Below, piece by piece: positions 1 to 9,719 of a DNA stretch of 64,000 bases. The notes beneath the pieces were generated by a model. The model made no database searches. It worked only from the letters and a program-made list of their open reading frames with translations, and was not told the DNA's origin. Made by a program: the position numbers and the translations under genes. Each line of letters begins with the position of its first letter. The stretch's first letter is position 1. The stretch spans positions 124,001 through 188,000 of the forward strand of contig UQIW01000001.1 of NCBI GenBank assembly GCA_900541235.1, in the 5' to 3' direction. The stretch comes from an uncultured Collinsella sp. GTDB lineage: Bacteria; Actinomycetota; Coriobacteriia; Coriobacteriales; Coriobacteriaceae.

Positions 1-800
1 GAACCGGCGATGGAGAGCAGCACGCGCGTGGCGCCATCGATGGAGCTCTCGAGCAGCGGGCTGGAGATGGCCTGCTGGGCAGCGTCGACGGCACGGGTGT
101 CCCCAGAAGAGGTACCGATACCCATCATGGCGGTACCGGCCTGCTTCATGATGGTCTTAACATCGGCGAAGTCCAGGTTGATGATACCGGGGACGGTGAT
201 GAGGTCGGTGATGCCCTGGGTGCCCTGGGAAAGGACGCCATCGGCAATCGCGAAGGCCTCGAGCATGGTGGTCTTCTTCTCGGCGATGTCGAGCAGCTTA
301 TCGTTAGGGATGACGATCATGGTGTCGACGCAATCGGAGAGGGTCTTAATGCCCTCCTCGGCGCTCTTCTTGCGCTTGCGGCCCTCGAAGGTGAAGGGCT
401 TGGTCACGACGGCGACGGTCAGCGCACCGACCTCGTTCATCGCGATATCGGCAACGATGGGAGCAGCGCCGGTACCGGTGCCACCGCCCTCGCCGCAGGT
501 GATGAACACCATGTCGGCGCCAGCGAGCGCCTCGGCAATGTCGTCGCGGGACTCATCGGCAGCCTTGCGGCCAACCTCGGGGTTGGCGCCGGCGCCCAGG
601 CCGCGGGTAAGGTCGGTGCCGATGTGCACCTTGATATCGGCATCAGAGATCGCGAGTGCCTGAGCATCGGTGTTGATGGCAACAAACTCGACGCCGCGGA
701 TGCCCTCTTCGATCATTCGATTGACCGCGTTGGTACCGCCGCCGCCGACGCCGACCACCTTAATGACGGCAAGGTAGTTGTTGATCTCTGTCTCGTGCAT
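1..800 (-). CDS. ftsZ: Cell division protein FtsZ (partial, C-terminal end missing)
   Basis: FtsZ is the tubulin-like GTPase that polymerises into the division ring at midcell. About 266 N-terminal residues are present and the gene runs off the left edge. The start is ATG at 800 with a strong GGAGGA ribosome binding site 5 nt upstream. The N-terminal glycine-rich loop (VGVGGGGTNAVNRM) and the tubulin signature GGGTGTGAAP (around residues 105-115) are intact, as is the segment ending in NLDFADVKTIM. It is the last gene of the dcw cluster, 199 bp after ftsQ, which is enough room for its own promoter. ftsA, often placed between ftsQ and ftsZ in other phyla, is absent, as is usual in actinobacteria. 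Confidence 0.97.
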   Translation of the reverse strand, partial: MHETEINNYLAVIKVVGVGGGGTNAVNRMIEEGIRGVEFVAINTDAQALAISDADIKVHIGTDLTRGLGAGANPEVGRKAADESRDDIAEALAGADMVFITCGEGGGTGTGAAPIVADIAMNEVGALTVAVVTKPFTFEGRKRKKSAEEGIKTLSDCVDTMIVIPNDKLLDIAEKKTTMLEAFAIADGVLSQGTQGITDLITVPGIINLDFADVKTIMKQAGTAMMGIGTSSGDTRAVDAAQQAISSPLLESSIDGATRVLLSIAG

Positions 801-999
801 GTCGGTCCTCCGAACAAAGGTTATAGCCATAGCATGGGTCGACCCCTGCGCACATTAACCTTCAGGTTGAAAGTAAATGCAAAGGTAAACCGTATTATGT
901 TTGCACATTATGAACGTATCAGTCAAATAATTGACCGTGAAAACCAAACAAACCAGATAAACGGCGTGGTATGGCCCCTCAACAAAGCATCAACCAGCG
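801..999 (-). promoter_or_regulatory. ftsQ-ftsZ intergenic region with palindromic motif
   Basis: This 199-bp spacer is clearly richer in A+T than the flanking genes and has no coding potential. At 855-872 it carries an AACCTT/AGGTT-type imperfect palindrome; read toward ftsZ it is TCAACCTGAAGGTT. A nearly identical sequence lies upstream of mraZ (15378-15403), and related ones lie upstream of the secreted hydrolase at 57978. A separate ftsZ promoter is probable but I could not fix its -35 and -10 boxes. Confidence 0.4.
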
Positions 1000-2256
1000 C
1001 TACGAGGTCGGAGCGTTCCTAAATGTATAGTTACCCGGAGAGCGCACATTGATATACGTTACGCCCTCTACCTGCGAAAGCAACTTGGTAACTACGCGTT
1101 CCTTCTTGACGATATCGTCCGAATCGCCCAGCGACACCTCAATGCCGTTATTGAGGTTTGCCGAGATGGCTTCGACCGAAGGCGTGGAAATATCCTTGAC
1201 TTGTCCCAAGAACTCGCTCGAAAAACCACGCACATAATCCAAGCCAGCCTTAACGGCCTTGGAGCTCACCGCCTGGCCGGAAACCGGAGCGACATCCGCC
1301 GAGACATCAGTCAACAACACCGCGCCATAGTGCTTAGCGAGCGCCAGCGCGGCATCAATGCCGGTCAGGGTATTTGAGCCCTGCCCCGTCGTGATGACGT
1401 TGCCCTGGTCATCCACTTCGACCGACGTCGACAGCGGGGCGATCCAGGTGTCATCATCCCCGATGGCCCAGGCAAGGTCATCGGAGCTGATATAGGCAAT
1501 TGCGATGACCTTGCGCTCCATCGGCGTAATGATGAGCATATGCGGGAACTGACGCTGGACATCTACGCCCGAGACCCACGGGTTCTGCTTGAGGTCCTCG
1601 GTAATCTGGTCGGGATCGACGTTAAAAAGCGACGTTCCCTCGGGCAAATCGATCAGCTGGATAGCATCGTGCTTCGTCACATGCTCGCTGCCTTGAATCT
1701 GAATATCAGTGGCGGTAAACAATCCAGAGTTAATCACCACGATGGCAACGACGACGAGCACGGCCAAGACGGCCAGAACGCCGCCAACGATTTTGCCTTT
1801 GCCTGTAACGACAGAAGCGGCGTCTGATGTTTTATTTACCATCGCCCCAAGTGAAGACAACGGGTTGACGCTTTTTTTACCCGAAGGCTTCTTGGCGGTA
1901 GCCGGCACCGATGTCAGCGAGCGCGGTTTCGATGCGCCCAGCGTGCGACCTGGACGCGGCGCTTTAGTTCCCGTCGAGGGCTTAGGAGTTGCCATGGGAC
2001 GGGCAGGTTTGGCGCCCATAACAGGCTTTGACGTCACCGAGGGACGCGAGGACTTTTTTGCGGCCGGACGATTACCGAGCTGCGAGCCAACGACCGGACG
2101 ACTGGTCTGTCGAGCATGCCCGACAGACTTAGAATGCGCGACGGTATTGCGTTGAGGTTTGGCAGGCGCGCCGGAACGCCCTCCGGCGCGGCGGAAGGTG
2201 GGTTTCGATGCTCTAGAAGCCGAGGAATTTAACTTCCGGTCTGAGCTCGATGCCAT
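1000..2256 (-). CDS. ftsQ: Cell division protein FtsQ/DivIB with long basic N-terminal tail
   Basis: FtsQ is a bitopic divisome protein that links FtsL/FtsB to the early ring. The 418-residue product is long for the family (usually 250-300). The first ~140 residues are a low-complexity Ser/Lys/Arg/Pro region. A single membrane segment follows at about 157-176 (GGVLAVLAVLVVVAIVVI), then a POTRA domain (TATDIQIQGSEHVTKHDAIQLI) and the FtsQ beta domain. The ATG at 2256 has a GAGGGAGG ribosome binding site, so the long tail is probably real. The start overlaps the 3' end of murB by 44 bp, which implies translational coupling. Family assignment rests on the POTRA region and the murB-ftsQ-ftsZ order. 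Confidence 0.88.
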   Translation of the reverse strand: MASSSDRKLNSSASRASKPTFRRAGGRSGAPAKPQRNTVAHSKSVGHARQTSRPVVGSQLGNRPAAKKSSRPSVTSKPVMGAKPARPMATPKPSTGTKAPRPGRTLGASKPRSLTSVPATAKKPSGKKSVNPLSSLGAMVNKTSDAASVVTGKGKIVGGVLAVLAVLVVVAIVVINSGLFTATDIQIQGSEHVTKHDAIQLIDLPEGTSLFNVDPDQITEDLKQNPWVSGVDVQRQFPHMLIITPMERKVIAIAYISSDDLAWAIGDDDTWIAPLSTSVEVDDQGNVITTGQGSNTLTGIDAALALAKHYGAVLLTDVSADVAPVSGQAVSSKAVKAGLDYVRGFSSEFLGQVKDISTPSVEAISANLNNGIEVSLGDSDDIVKKERVVTKLLSQVEGVTYINVRSPGNYTFRNAPTS

Positions 2257-3124
2257 ACGCCTCCCTCACCTTTCCGTGCACATGTCTGATAACCGCGGCA
2301 ACGTCATCGGCCGAGGCAGTTCCGTTATTAACGATAAAATTAGCGTGAACGGGCGAAACTTCCGCGCCGCCAATCGAAAAACCCTTTAATCCACAATCCT
2401 CGATAAGCTTGCCCACACTCGCATCGGGCGGGTTGCGAAAGACCGACCCGCAGGATGCGCGACCCATGGGCTGCGTACGCTTGCGCCTCGTCAGGTACCG
2501 TTCCATGCGGTCGCGGATGTCGGCCTTGGGCGCCGGTTTAAGCTTGAGCACGCACTCGAGGATGATCTCATTGCGGGGAAGGCTACATTCGCGGTAGCCC
2601 CAAGTGATCTCGGACCCCGCATAATGCTTGATACCGGATGCCGGGTCAAACGTTACGACATCCTCAACCAGCGAGCCAATCCACTCGGTCCGTGTGCCGG
2701 CATTCATAGATATCGCACCGCCGACCGAACCAGGGATGCCAACGGCAAACTCAAGGCCCGAGAGGCTACGCGACAGGGCATCGTTGACCAGGCGCGCAAA
2801 CATCACGCCCGCACCGACCGTCAGCGTACAACCGTCATCGGCAACAACCGTGCGCTGAAACTCACGTCCGAGCGAAATGACGGCGCCGCGATAACCGCCA
2901 TCGGCAACCAGCAGATTGGAGCCCTTGCCGATGATGACCCACGGCACCTGCTCGCGATCGAGCACCGCCACGGCGCGGCGGAGGGCATGATAGCTATGGC
3001 ACGTCACAAAGAGGTCGGCCTTGCCGCCGATACGATAGCTCGTATGACGCGCAAGGCGCTCGTCCTCGATCACATCCGTGTCGATCATGCCCGAGAGCGC
3101 CATGACGGCGTTAAACAGACCCAT
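2213..3124 (-). CDS. murB: UDP-N-acetylenolpyruvoylglucosamine reductase MurB
   Basis: MurB reduces UDP-GlcNAc-enolpyruvate to UDP-MurNAc with NADPH and FAD in the cytoplasm. The 303-residue protein has the FAD-binding signatures HTSYRIGGKADLF and IGKGSNLLVADGGYRG, the catalytic-loop serine region (RASCGSVFRNP) and the terminal GVELRPEVK-like segment, here GIELRPEVKFLGF. Its length is that of type II MurB. It lies directly after murC (5-bp gap) and overlaps ftsQ. The ATG at 3124 has a poor ribosome binding site, so coupling to murC or a start at the internal Met13 is possible. Confidence 0.96.
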   Translation of the reverse strand: MGLFNAVMALSGMIDTDVIEDERLARHTSYRIGGKADLFVTCHSYHALRRAVAVLDREQVPWVIIGKGSNLLVADGGYRGAVISLGREFQRTVVADDGCTLTVGAGVMFARLVNDALSRSLSGLEFAVGIPGSVGGAISMNAGTRTEWIGSLVEDVVTFDPASGIKHYAGSEITWGYRECSLPRNEIILECVLKLKPAPKADIRDRMERYLTRRKRTQPMGRASCGSVFRNPPDASVGKLIEDCGLKGFSIGGAEVSPVHANFIVNNGTASADDVAAVIRHVHGKVREAYGIELRPEVKFLGF

Positions 3125-3129
3125 TAGAC

Positions 3130-4548
3130 TTAAGCGTCTTTCTTGGCAGTCAGATACTCGATAAACTCGGGACCGACGGTCGTAACGTCACCGGCACCCA
3201 TAGTGAGCAGCAGGTCGCCCTCGCCCACCATCTGCTCGAGCTCCTGATTGAGCTCAAGACGGCTGGAGCAGTACACGACCTCCTTGCCAGGATGCTTGGC
3301 GCGCACGGTATCGGCGAGCATCTTAGCGGTGACACCCGGGATGGGCATCTCGCCAGCCGAGAACACATCAATCAGCAGCAGTTTATCGGCATTGGCAAAT
3401 GCATCGGCAAAGTCGTCGCACAGGGCCTGCAGGCGCGAATAGCGGTGCGGCTGGAACACGACGTCGACGTGCTTGTAGCCCAGCGACGAAGCGGCAGCAA
3501 GCGTCGCCTTGATCTCGGTGGGGTGATGGCCGTAATCATCGACCACGGTGATGCCATCGATATCGCCCACGTGGGTAAAGCGGCGGCGAACGCCCTCAAA
3601 GCTCGAGAGCGCCTTGGCGGCGGCGTCGATGTCAAGGCCCAGGACATGGGCGACGGTGAGCACCGCCGTGGCGTTGAGCATGTTGTGGCGACCGGGATTG
3701 CTCTTGATCTCCACGGCATGTTCAGTGCCATCCTCAAAGCGAACGATAAAGTCACTCTGGATACCCTTGACATCCGGGTGCATGCAGACGATGTCGTTGC
3801 TCTCGGCAAAGCCGTAGGAAAGCACGTGACGGCCCGTCGACTTGGCGAGCTCGACCAGATGCGGGTCCTCACCGCAGACGATGACGGTGCCGTCCTCGCC
3901 CACCAGGCTCATGAATTTGGCGAAAGTCGCTTCGATCTCCTCGATACCCGAGTAGTGATCGAGGTGATCGGCCTCGACGTTGGTCACAATGACTACGTTG
4001 GGGTTCAGGAACAGGAAGGAGCTGTCGGACTCGTCGGCCTCGGCGACAAAGTAGTCGCCCGAGCCGTTCTTGCCGTTCGTGTCATAGCCCTCGACGATGC
4101 CGCCGATCAAGAAGCTCGGATCCAGACCCATGCGGTCGAGCATGGTGGCGCACATCGAAGACGTGGTGGTCTTGCCATGCGTGCCGGCAACAGCGACGGT
4201 GATGTAGCCGTGGCCCAAAGCAGAGAGCATCTTGGCACGGGGCCACACGGGAATACCAAGCTCGCGAGCGCGCACGAGTTCGGGGTTGGACTCCGGAATA
4301 GCGGTGGAGACAACAACCACGTCGGGCTTGACCTCGTCGATCGTGGCGGCCTCATGGCCCACATGCACCTTCACGCCAGCGCGGGTAAGCTGGCGGATAT
4401 AACGTGACGTCTTAAGGTCGGAGCCGGTAACGGCATAACCGCGCTCGTGCAGAACGAGGGCGATGCCGCTCATGCCGGCGCCGCCGATACCGATAAAGTG
4501 GGCGCTCTTAAACTCGGGCGCGGAGGTTGCAGTCTGGGAATCAGCCAT
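3130..4548 (-). CDS. murC: UDP-N-acetylmuramate--L-alanine ligase MurC
   Basis: MurC adds L-alanine to UDP-MurNAc using ATP, the first peptide-stem step. The product is 472 residues from ATG 4548 (MADSQTATS), chosen because AAGGAG lies 11 nt upstream; an in-frame GTG nine codons earlier has no such site. Visible are the N-terminal Rossmann motif HFIGIGGAGMSGIA, the Mur-ligase P-loop GTHGKTTTSSM, the ATP and metal region EADESDSSFL, and DDYGHHPTEIKATL. It sits between murG and murB as in many dcw clusters. Confidence 0.97.
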   Translation of the reverse strand: MADSQTATSAPEFKSAHFIGIGGAGMSGIALVLHERGYAVTGSDLKTSRYIRQLTRAGVKVHVGHEAATIDEVKPDVVVVSTAIPESNPELVRARELGIPVWPRAKMLSALGHGYITVAVAGTHGKTTTSSMCATMLDRMGLDPSFLIGGIVEGYDTNGKNGSGDYFVAEADESDSSFLFLNPNVVIVTNVEADHLDHYSGIEEIEATFAKFMSLVGEDGTVIVCGEDPHLVELAKSTGRHVLSYGFAESNDIVCMHPDVKGIQSDFIVRFEDGTEHAVEIKSNPGRHNMLNATAVLTVAHVLGLDIDAAAKALSSFEGVRRRFTHVGDIDGITVVDDYGHHPTEIKATLAAASSLGYKHVDVVFQPHRYSRLQALCDDFADAFANADKLLLIDVFSAGEMPIPGVTAKMLADTVRAKHPGKEVVYCSSRLELNQELEQMVGEGDLLLTMGAGDVTTVGPEFIEYLTAKKDA

Positions 4549-4645
4549 GTGCTCGTGTACTCCTTGCGTAAACACTGCCTGTAACCCGTTAACTGTACCG
4601 CACCTACCGCATCAGCGCGAGGGCGACCGACGATATCCCGTCTAA

Positions 4646-5761
4646 CTAACGCAAACCCTCTACCGCATCCGCCAGAAGAGCGGCGGCCCTATCCTGAGCC
4701 AGACCACGCGCCGCCTGACGCATGGCGTCGCGCGCCGCCGCGTCATCGACCAGGTGCAGCAGTTCATCGGCAAAGGCAGAACCGTCGATATCGGCATCGG
4801 CGCAGAGCACGCCGGCCCCGGCGTCGACCAGATACCGGGCATTGGTGGTTTGGTGGTCGGCCGTCGCATGCGGGTACGGCACGAGCACCGAAGGCACGGC
4901 GAGTGCAGCGATCTCGGCCACGCTCGATGCGCCCGAACGCGAGAGCACCAAATCGGCAGCAGCCAGCATATCGCCCATGTTGTCGATGTAAGGCTGGACG
5001 CGGTAATGCTTCGCCTCCTCGGGCGTCAGCGCCAAAGCGCGCTCGGTCTCCTCAAAGCCGTCGGCACCCGTCGAATGCAACACATAGAGGTTCTTGCGCG
5101 AAAGCAGCTCGTTTTTGAGCGAAGCCACACGCTCGTTGAGGTGCTGGGCGCCAAGTGAACCGCCAAAGACGAGCAGCAGCGTAGCGTCCTCGGGAACGCC
5201 AAGTGCCTTGCGGCCGCGAGCGCGATCGCCCTCGATCACCGAGCGACGTACGGGGTTGCCGGTCATGAGCACGTGGTCAGGGTCACCTTCGCGCTCAAAG
5301 ACCGAACGCGCTGCCGGCACCGAGATGCACACGCGGGCGGCGTGGGAGTTCATCATCTTGTTGGCCAGGCCCGGAACAGAGTTCTGCTCATGCAGCAGAT
5401 ACGGAACGCCCGCGCCCTTGCACCACCCCAGCAGCGGAACCTCGACATAGGCACCAAAACCAATGGCGGCATCGGGCTTGCCGACCTTTGAGAAATGACT
5501 GGCGAGCGCACGCTTGGCTTTGTTGACGCGCCACAGCGAGGTCAGCGCCGTCCAAGGACGGGAGCGGTCGAAGCCCGTGACCGTAATGGGCACAAAATCA
5601 AACCCAGCCTCGGGGACCAGACGACCCTCGAGCTTGCGCGACTGGCCCACGAACACAACGTGGTGGCCACGGTCACGCAGCTCTTCGGCCAAGGCGAGCG
5701 CGGGGTTGATGTGTCCTGCCGTGCCGCCGGCTGCAATAGCAACGGTCATTTTATCGGTCAT
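4646..5761 (-). CDS. murG: UDP-GlcNAc:lipid I N-acetylglucosaminyltransferase MurG
   Basis: MurG is a peripheral membrane GT28 enzyme that converts lipid I to lipid II. The 371-residue form starts at ATG 5761 (MTDKMTV), 6 nt after a GAAGGGA site, and overlaps the ftsW stop by 11 nt. Key motifs are the N-terminal glycine loop AAGGTAGHINPALALAE, the acceptor-side HEQNSVPGLANK, the glycine-rich FGGSLGAQHLN loop, and the UDP-binding RSGASSVAEIAALAVPSVLVPYPHATADHQ. An upstream in-frame start (5779) would add six residues inside ftsW. Confidence 0.97.
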   Translation of the reverse strand: MTDKMTVAIAAGGTAGHINPALALAEELRDRGHHVVFVGQSRKLEGRLVPEAGFDFVPITVTGFDRSRPWTALTSLWRVNKAKRALASHFSKVGKPDAAIGFGAYVEVPLLGWCKGAGVPYLLHEQNSVPGLANKMMNSHAARVCISVPAARSVFEREGDPDHVLMTGNPVRRSVIEGDRARGRKALGVPEDATLLLVFGGSLGAQHLNERVASLKNELLSRKNLYVLHSTGADGFEETERALALTPEEAKHYRVQPYIDNMGDMLAAADLVLSRSGASSVAEIAALAVPSVLVPYPHATADHQTTNARYLVDAGAGVLCADADIDGSAFADELLHLVDDAAARDAMRQAARGLAQDRAAALLADAVEGLR

Positions 5762-7271
5762 GGTAGTCCCTTCGTACACGCGGTCCCTGGTCGTCGGTAC
5801 GCAGACGCGCCGACGGGTCCGAGTTCAAATCGATTCGATTATATCCGCCGCCCGCGTTGCGAGGGCTGGGGCGCTGCGGACGACCTTGCGGAGCCATTCG
5901 CGGGCGTGGACGAGCTGCCGGCTCGGATGCAGAACCATCCAGAACGGTAAAGCCGCTACGCGAAGGTCGTTCACCGCGCACATGGGCTACGCCGGCGGTG
6001 CTCTCGTCCATAACGGCAAAGCTCTCACGGCGGCGGTCATACTCATCGCGGCGGGCGCTCTCGTACGAAACGCGCAGGATCAACCCGGCAAGCATAAGCG
6101 ACACAATAATCGACGAACCGCCGTAGCTAATAAACGGCAACGGTTTGCCCGTCATGGGAAACACGTTGAGGATGCCCAGCGCGTTAATCAAAAACTGCAC
6201 TGCGAGAATGACCGCGGAGCCAGACGCCATGAGCGCGCCCCGACGATCGGTCGCCTGCTCGGCAATGCGAAACGCCGAGTAGATCAGCATCGCAAACACC
6301 AAGAAGAACAGCACGGTTCCGACAAAGCCGACTTCCTCGCCAATGATAGCCAGGATGTAGTCATTGTGCGCCTCGGGCAGATACGAGTACTTCATGGTTG
6401 AGTTGCCGATGCCACGGCCGAACAGACCGCCCGAGGCAAAGGCCATGATGGCAAGCGTGGCCTGATAGCCGTCACCATACTCGTCGGCCCAAGGGTTCAA
6501 GGCAACCTGAATACGCACCATACGGTACGGCTCTGCGACAAGCGCAATCACGATCACGAGAATGCCGAAGATTAGCACGCCGATGATAAATCTGGGGTCG
6601 AGACCCGCAAACAACGCCATGCACATGAGGGTCAACAGGATGATCAGGACAGTACCGAAATCGGGCTGGATAAAGATCAGAAAGAGCGAAATGCCCAGGT
6701 AGATGCCCATCTTGCGAAGGAATTCGTTGATGTTGCCACCGGGCGAAAAGAAGCGATCGAGCATGATGGCCGAATACGCAATGGCAAATGGCTTTAAAAA
6801 CTCGGAAGGCTGGAACTGAATGCCGGCGATGTTGAGCCAGCGCGTGGCGCCACGGCTGCCGCTGCCCACCAAGAACACCAGAAACAGTAGCCCTATCATG
6901 CCTATGAGGAAGATCCTGAGCACATCCTCCCCAAACCAGCTGTCCGGCAAAACGCGCACGATGGCAACCATAGCCAGCACGCCAACTCCGGCAAACGCGG
7001 CTTGTCGAAACAGAAAAAACGTCGCCGAGCCATTCTCGTGCAGCGCCTCGACCGAAGACGCCGAGTACACCATCAGCAGGCCAAAGCACACCAAGGTAAA
7101 CAGGCAGGCCATGAATATCAAACGGGGGCGCATGATACGGGCGGGAACGCCGGCAATATAGCGTTCGCTAAACGTCTGCCTGCCGCGACCGGAACGCGGT
7201 GTGCTGCGCCGCGAGGAAGCACGGTCCGAGTCGGGCCTCCTCATACCTTGTCGGGGGCTCTCCTCTCTCAC
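5751..7271 (-). CDS. ftsW: Lipid II polymerase FtsW (SEDS family)
   Basis: FtsW is the SEDS glycosyltransferase that works with its cognate PBP (FtsI) to build septal peptidoglycan. The ~506-residue protein has ten predicted membrane helices and the SEDS hallmarks SRGATRWLNIAGIQFQPSEFLK, AHNDYILAIIGEEVGF, and GKPLPFISYGGSSI. Both ends carry extra charged, Arg/Ser/Pro/Gly-rich stretches: about 45 residues before the first helix and about 100 after the last. The start is uncertain. GTG 7271 follows an AGGGG site overlapping the murD stop and was preferred; TTG 7277 and ATG 7244 are alternatives. Confidence 0.95.
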   Translation of the reverse strand: MREESPRQGMRRPDSDRASSRRSTPRSGRGRQTFSERYIAGVPARIMRPRLIFMACLFTLVCFGLLMVYSASSVEALHENGSATFFLFRQAAFAGVGVLAMVAIVRVLPDSWFGEDVLRIFLIGMIGLLFLVFLVGSGSRGATRWLNIAGIQFQPSEFLKPFAIAYSAIMLDRFFSPGGNINEFLRKMGIYLGISLFLIFIQPDFGTVLIILLTLMCMALFAGLDPRFIIGVLIFGILVIVIALVAEPYRMVRIQVALNPWADEYGDGYQATLAIMAFASGGLFGRGIGNSTMKYSYLPEAHNDYILAIIGEEVGFVGTVLFFLVFAMLIYSAFRIAEQATDRRGALMASGSAVILAVQFLINALGILNVFPMTGKPLPFISYGGSSIIVSLMLAGLILRVSYESARRDEYDRRRESFAVMDESTAGVAHVRGERPSRSGFTVLDGSASEPAARPRPRMAPQGRPQRPSPRNAGGGYNRIDLNSDPSARLRTDDQGPRVRRDYHDR

Positions 7272-7280
7272 CGGCAACCC

Positions 7281-8687
7281 CTATTCCATTTGCGATTTCG
7301 CCGCAGCGGCAAGCTGGGCCACATAGTCCTTAAACACGCGGCCGCGCTCCTCATAGCCCGAGAACTCATCGAACGAAGAGCAGGCAGGAGAAAGTAAGAT
7401 CACGTCGCCACGGCTCGACAGCGAACGGGCGACGTCCACGGCATCGCGCAGGTCATCCGCCTGGGCGATATCCACGTCACCATCGACATCGGCCTCGTCC
7501 ATAGCGGCGGTAAAGCGCTCGCGCGCATCGCCAAAGCAAACGACCGAGCGCACGTTGTCCATAACGACGCGGGCAAAGTCCGCAAGCGGCGTACCCTTAT
7601 CGTGGCCGCCGAGCAGCAAAATCACATCGTCGTCGGGAAACGCCGTCAGGGCCTTTTCGACTGCATCGGTGTTCGTTGCCTTGGAATCGTTGACGTAGCG
7701 CACGCCATCGATCTCGCCACAGGGCTCAACGCGGTGCTCCAGCGGCTGGAACGATGCCAAACCACGGCAAATGCCCTCGGGATCGGCACCGACGGCCAAA
7801 GCAGCCGTGGCAGCACATAGGGCATTGATGACATTGTGATGGCCCGAGATCTTGAGCTCGGAAGTGGCGACAAGCTGAGTCTCGACGCCCTTCAGGCGGA
7901 CGACCAACTTGCCGTCGCGCACAAAGGCGGCGTCTGCACCCTCGGGCTCGTCAAAAGCGACCTTGCAGATGCGGCGGCCCGGCATGTAGATGTACTCATC
8001 GAACTCATGGATGCCGGCATCCTCAACGTCGATAACCACGAGGTCGTCGTCGACCATATTCTCGAACAACTTGATCTTGGCAAGCGCATAGTTCTTGTGG
8101 CTCTTGTGCCAGCCCAGGTGGTCGGGCGTGATGTTGAGCAGCACCGCCACGCGAGGATGAAGCTCGGCGGTCGTAGCAATCTGATAACTCGACAGCTCGG
8201 CCACAAACCACTCATTATGTGCGCGGCCGTCGATCTCGTTCACGGGCGGCTCACCGATATTGCCGACGGCCACGCTGGCTTCACCGGCGGCCTTGAGCAG
8301 ATAATCAGTCAGCGACGTGGTAGTTGTCTTGCCGTTGGTGCCCGTGATGGCAATCCAATTTTGGGGAGACAAGCGATAGGCAAACTCGGGCTCGCCCATA
8401 ATCTGAGCGGCATGCTCACGCCCCGCCTTAAAGAAGGACGAGAACTCCGAAATACCCGGGCATGTCACGCACACGTCATAGGCGCCCTCGACCTGTTCGG
8501 CCCCATAGACAAACGACGCACCAGCAGCCTCGAGCGCACGCGTGGCGTCATTGGGCTCAGAGGTGCCGCCGCCATACACGGTAACGGCGCTTACGCGCTC
8601 GGGATGTGCCAGCGCCCAGCGGGCGACATCGAGACCGGATTTGCCCTGACCCAAAACGAGCAGGCTAAAGACATCAGCAAGAGGCAT
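7281..8687 (-). CDS. murD: UDP-N-acetylmuramoylalanine--D-glutamate ligase MurD
   Basis: MurD adds D-glutamate to UDP-MurNAc-L-Ala. The 468-residue protein has the Rossmann-like start FSLLVLGQGKSGLDVARW, the P-loop GTNGKTTTTSLTDYLL, the ELSSYQI motif, the NITPDHLGWH metal/ATP motif and the NDSKATNTDAVEKAL motif typical of MurD. It lies 9 bp after mraY and just before ftsW. The ATG at 8687 has only a weak ribosome binding site, which suits translation coupled to mraY. Confidence 0.97.
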   Translation of the reverse strand: MPLADVFSLLVLGQGKSGLDVARWALAHPERVSAVTVYGGGTSEPNDATRALEAAGASFVYGAEQVEGAYDVCVTCPGISEFSSFFKAGREHAAQIMGEPEFAYRLSPQNWIAITGTNGKTTTTSLTDYLLKAAGEASVAVGNIGEPPVNEIDGRAHNEWFVAELSSYQIATTAELHPRVAVLLNITPDHLGWHKSHKNYALAKIKLFENMVDDDLVVIDVEDAGIHEFDEYIYMPGRRICKVAFDEPEGADAAFVRDGKLVVRLKGVETQLVATSELKISGHHNVINALCAATAALAVGADPEGICRGLASFQPLEHRVEPCGEIDGVRYVNDSKATNTDAVEKALTAFPDDDVILLLGGHDKGTPLADFARVVMDNVRSVVCFGDARERFTAAMDEADVDGDVDIAQADDLRDAVDVARSLSSRGDVILLSPACSSFDEFSGYEERGRVFKDYVAQLAAAAKSQME

Positions 8688-8696
8688 GAAAGACCA

Positions 8697-9716
8697 CTAT
8701 CCCAACTGGAAGAACAAAGCAAGGCCAACGGCACCAAAGGCCGCAGCGATAATCCAAAAACGGATGACGACCTTGGTCTCGGCCCAGCCCTTCTTTTCGA
8801 AATGATGATGGATGGGCGCCATAAGGAAGACGCGCTTGTGCGTAAAGTGGAAGTAGACAACCTGAATCATGACCGACAGGGTCTCAACGATAAACAGGCC
8901 GCCGATGATGAGGGAGACGACCTCGGTGTTGGTCATGATGGACGTGCAGGCAAACGCGGCGCCCAGGGCAAGCGAGCCGGTATCGCCCATAAAGATGCTC
9001 GCCGGATAGCAGTTGAACCACAGAAAGCCCAAGCAGGCACCGGCACACGCGGTGCAGAAGATGGACAGGTTCACGTCTCCGTGTAAAAACGCCATGGCAG
9101 CCATGGCGAGCATGGCGATCATGGAGGTGCCGCCAGCAAGACCGTCAAGGCCATCGGTCAGGTTCACGGCATTAGAAAGACCGGCGATCATCAGCCAGCA
9201 AAAGACAACGTAGAGCCACGGGAACGAAAGGCCGCAGATGGTGGTCGAAAGAACACCGAGGTCAATCGTCAGGCCGCCGGGAAAACGAATCTCGGGGGCG
9301 ACGCCGCACCAGTTGACGGCAAGTACCGTAAAGGTGACACAGATAATGGTTAGGCCGATCATCTTGGCATGAGGCGTCAGACCGAGCGAGCGCCCGTGCG
9401 TAACGGAGGTCAGGTCGTCGATCAGGCCCAGCACGCCGGTCGCCAGCGTGGCGAGCAGCACGAGCACGAGCTCGGTGGTGAGCTTGCCCATCAGCAGGCA
9501 GGTCAGCGAGATCGCGACGAGGATGACAACGCCACCCATGGTGGGCGTTCCCTGCTTAACCAAATGACGCTTGGGGCCGTCGGCACGAACCTGCTGGCCG
9601 ATACCCTCGACCTTGAGCAGCTTGATCCACCACGGCATGAGCAGCAGCGCAATGGCAGCGGCGATGCCAAGCCCCAAAAAAGCCTGATACGTTGGATACG
9701 AGGGATTGCCGAACAT
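8697..9716 (-). CDS. mraY: Phospho-MurNAc-pentapeptide transferase MraY
   Basis: MraY transfers phospho-MurNAc-pentapeptide to undecaprenyl phosphate, giving lipid I. The 339-residue protein has about ten membrane segments and all family signatures: GTPTMGGVVIL, LGLIDDLTSVTHGRSLGLTPHAKM with the paired Asp residues, NAVNLTDGLDGLAGGT, FMGDTGSLALGA and the histidine-rich APIHHHFEKKGWAETKVV. It starts 3 bp after murF, with GAAGG about 13 nt upstream of ATG 9716. Confidence 0.98.
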   Translation of the reverse strand: MFGNPSYPTYQAFLGLGIAAAIALLLMPWWIKLLKVEGIGQQVRADGPKRHLVKQGTPTMGGVVILVAISLTCLLMGKLTTELVLVLLATLATGVLGLIDDLTSVTHGRSLGLTPHAKMIGLTIICVTFTVLAVNWCGVAPEIRFPGGLTIDLGVLSTTICGLSFPWLYVVFCWLMIAGLSNAVNLTDGLDGLAGGTSMIAMLAMAAMAFLHGDVNLSIFCTACAGACLGFLWFNCYPASIFMGDTGSLALGAAFACTSIMTNTEVVSLIIGGLFIVETLSVMIQVVYFHFTHKRVFLMAPIHHHFEKKGWAETKVVIRFWIIAAAFGAVGLALFFQLG

Positions 9717-9719
9717 GGG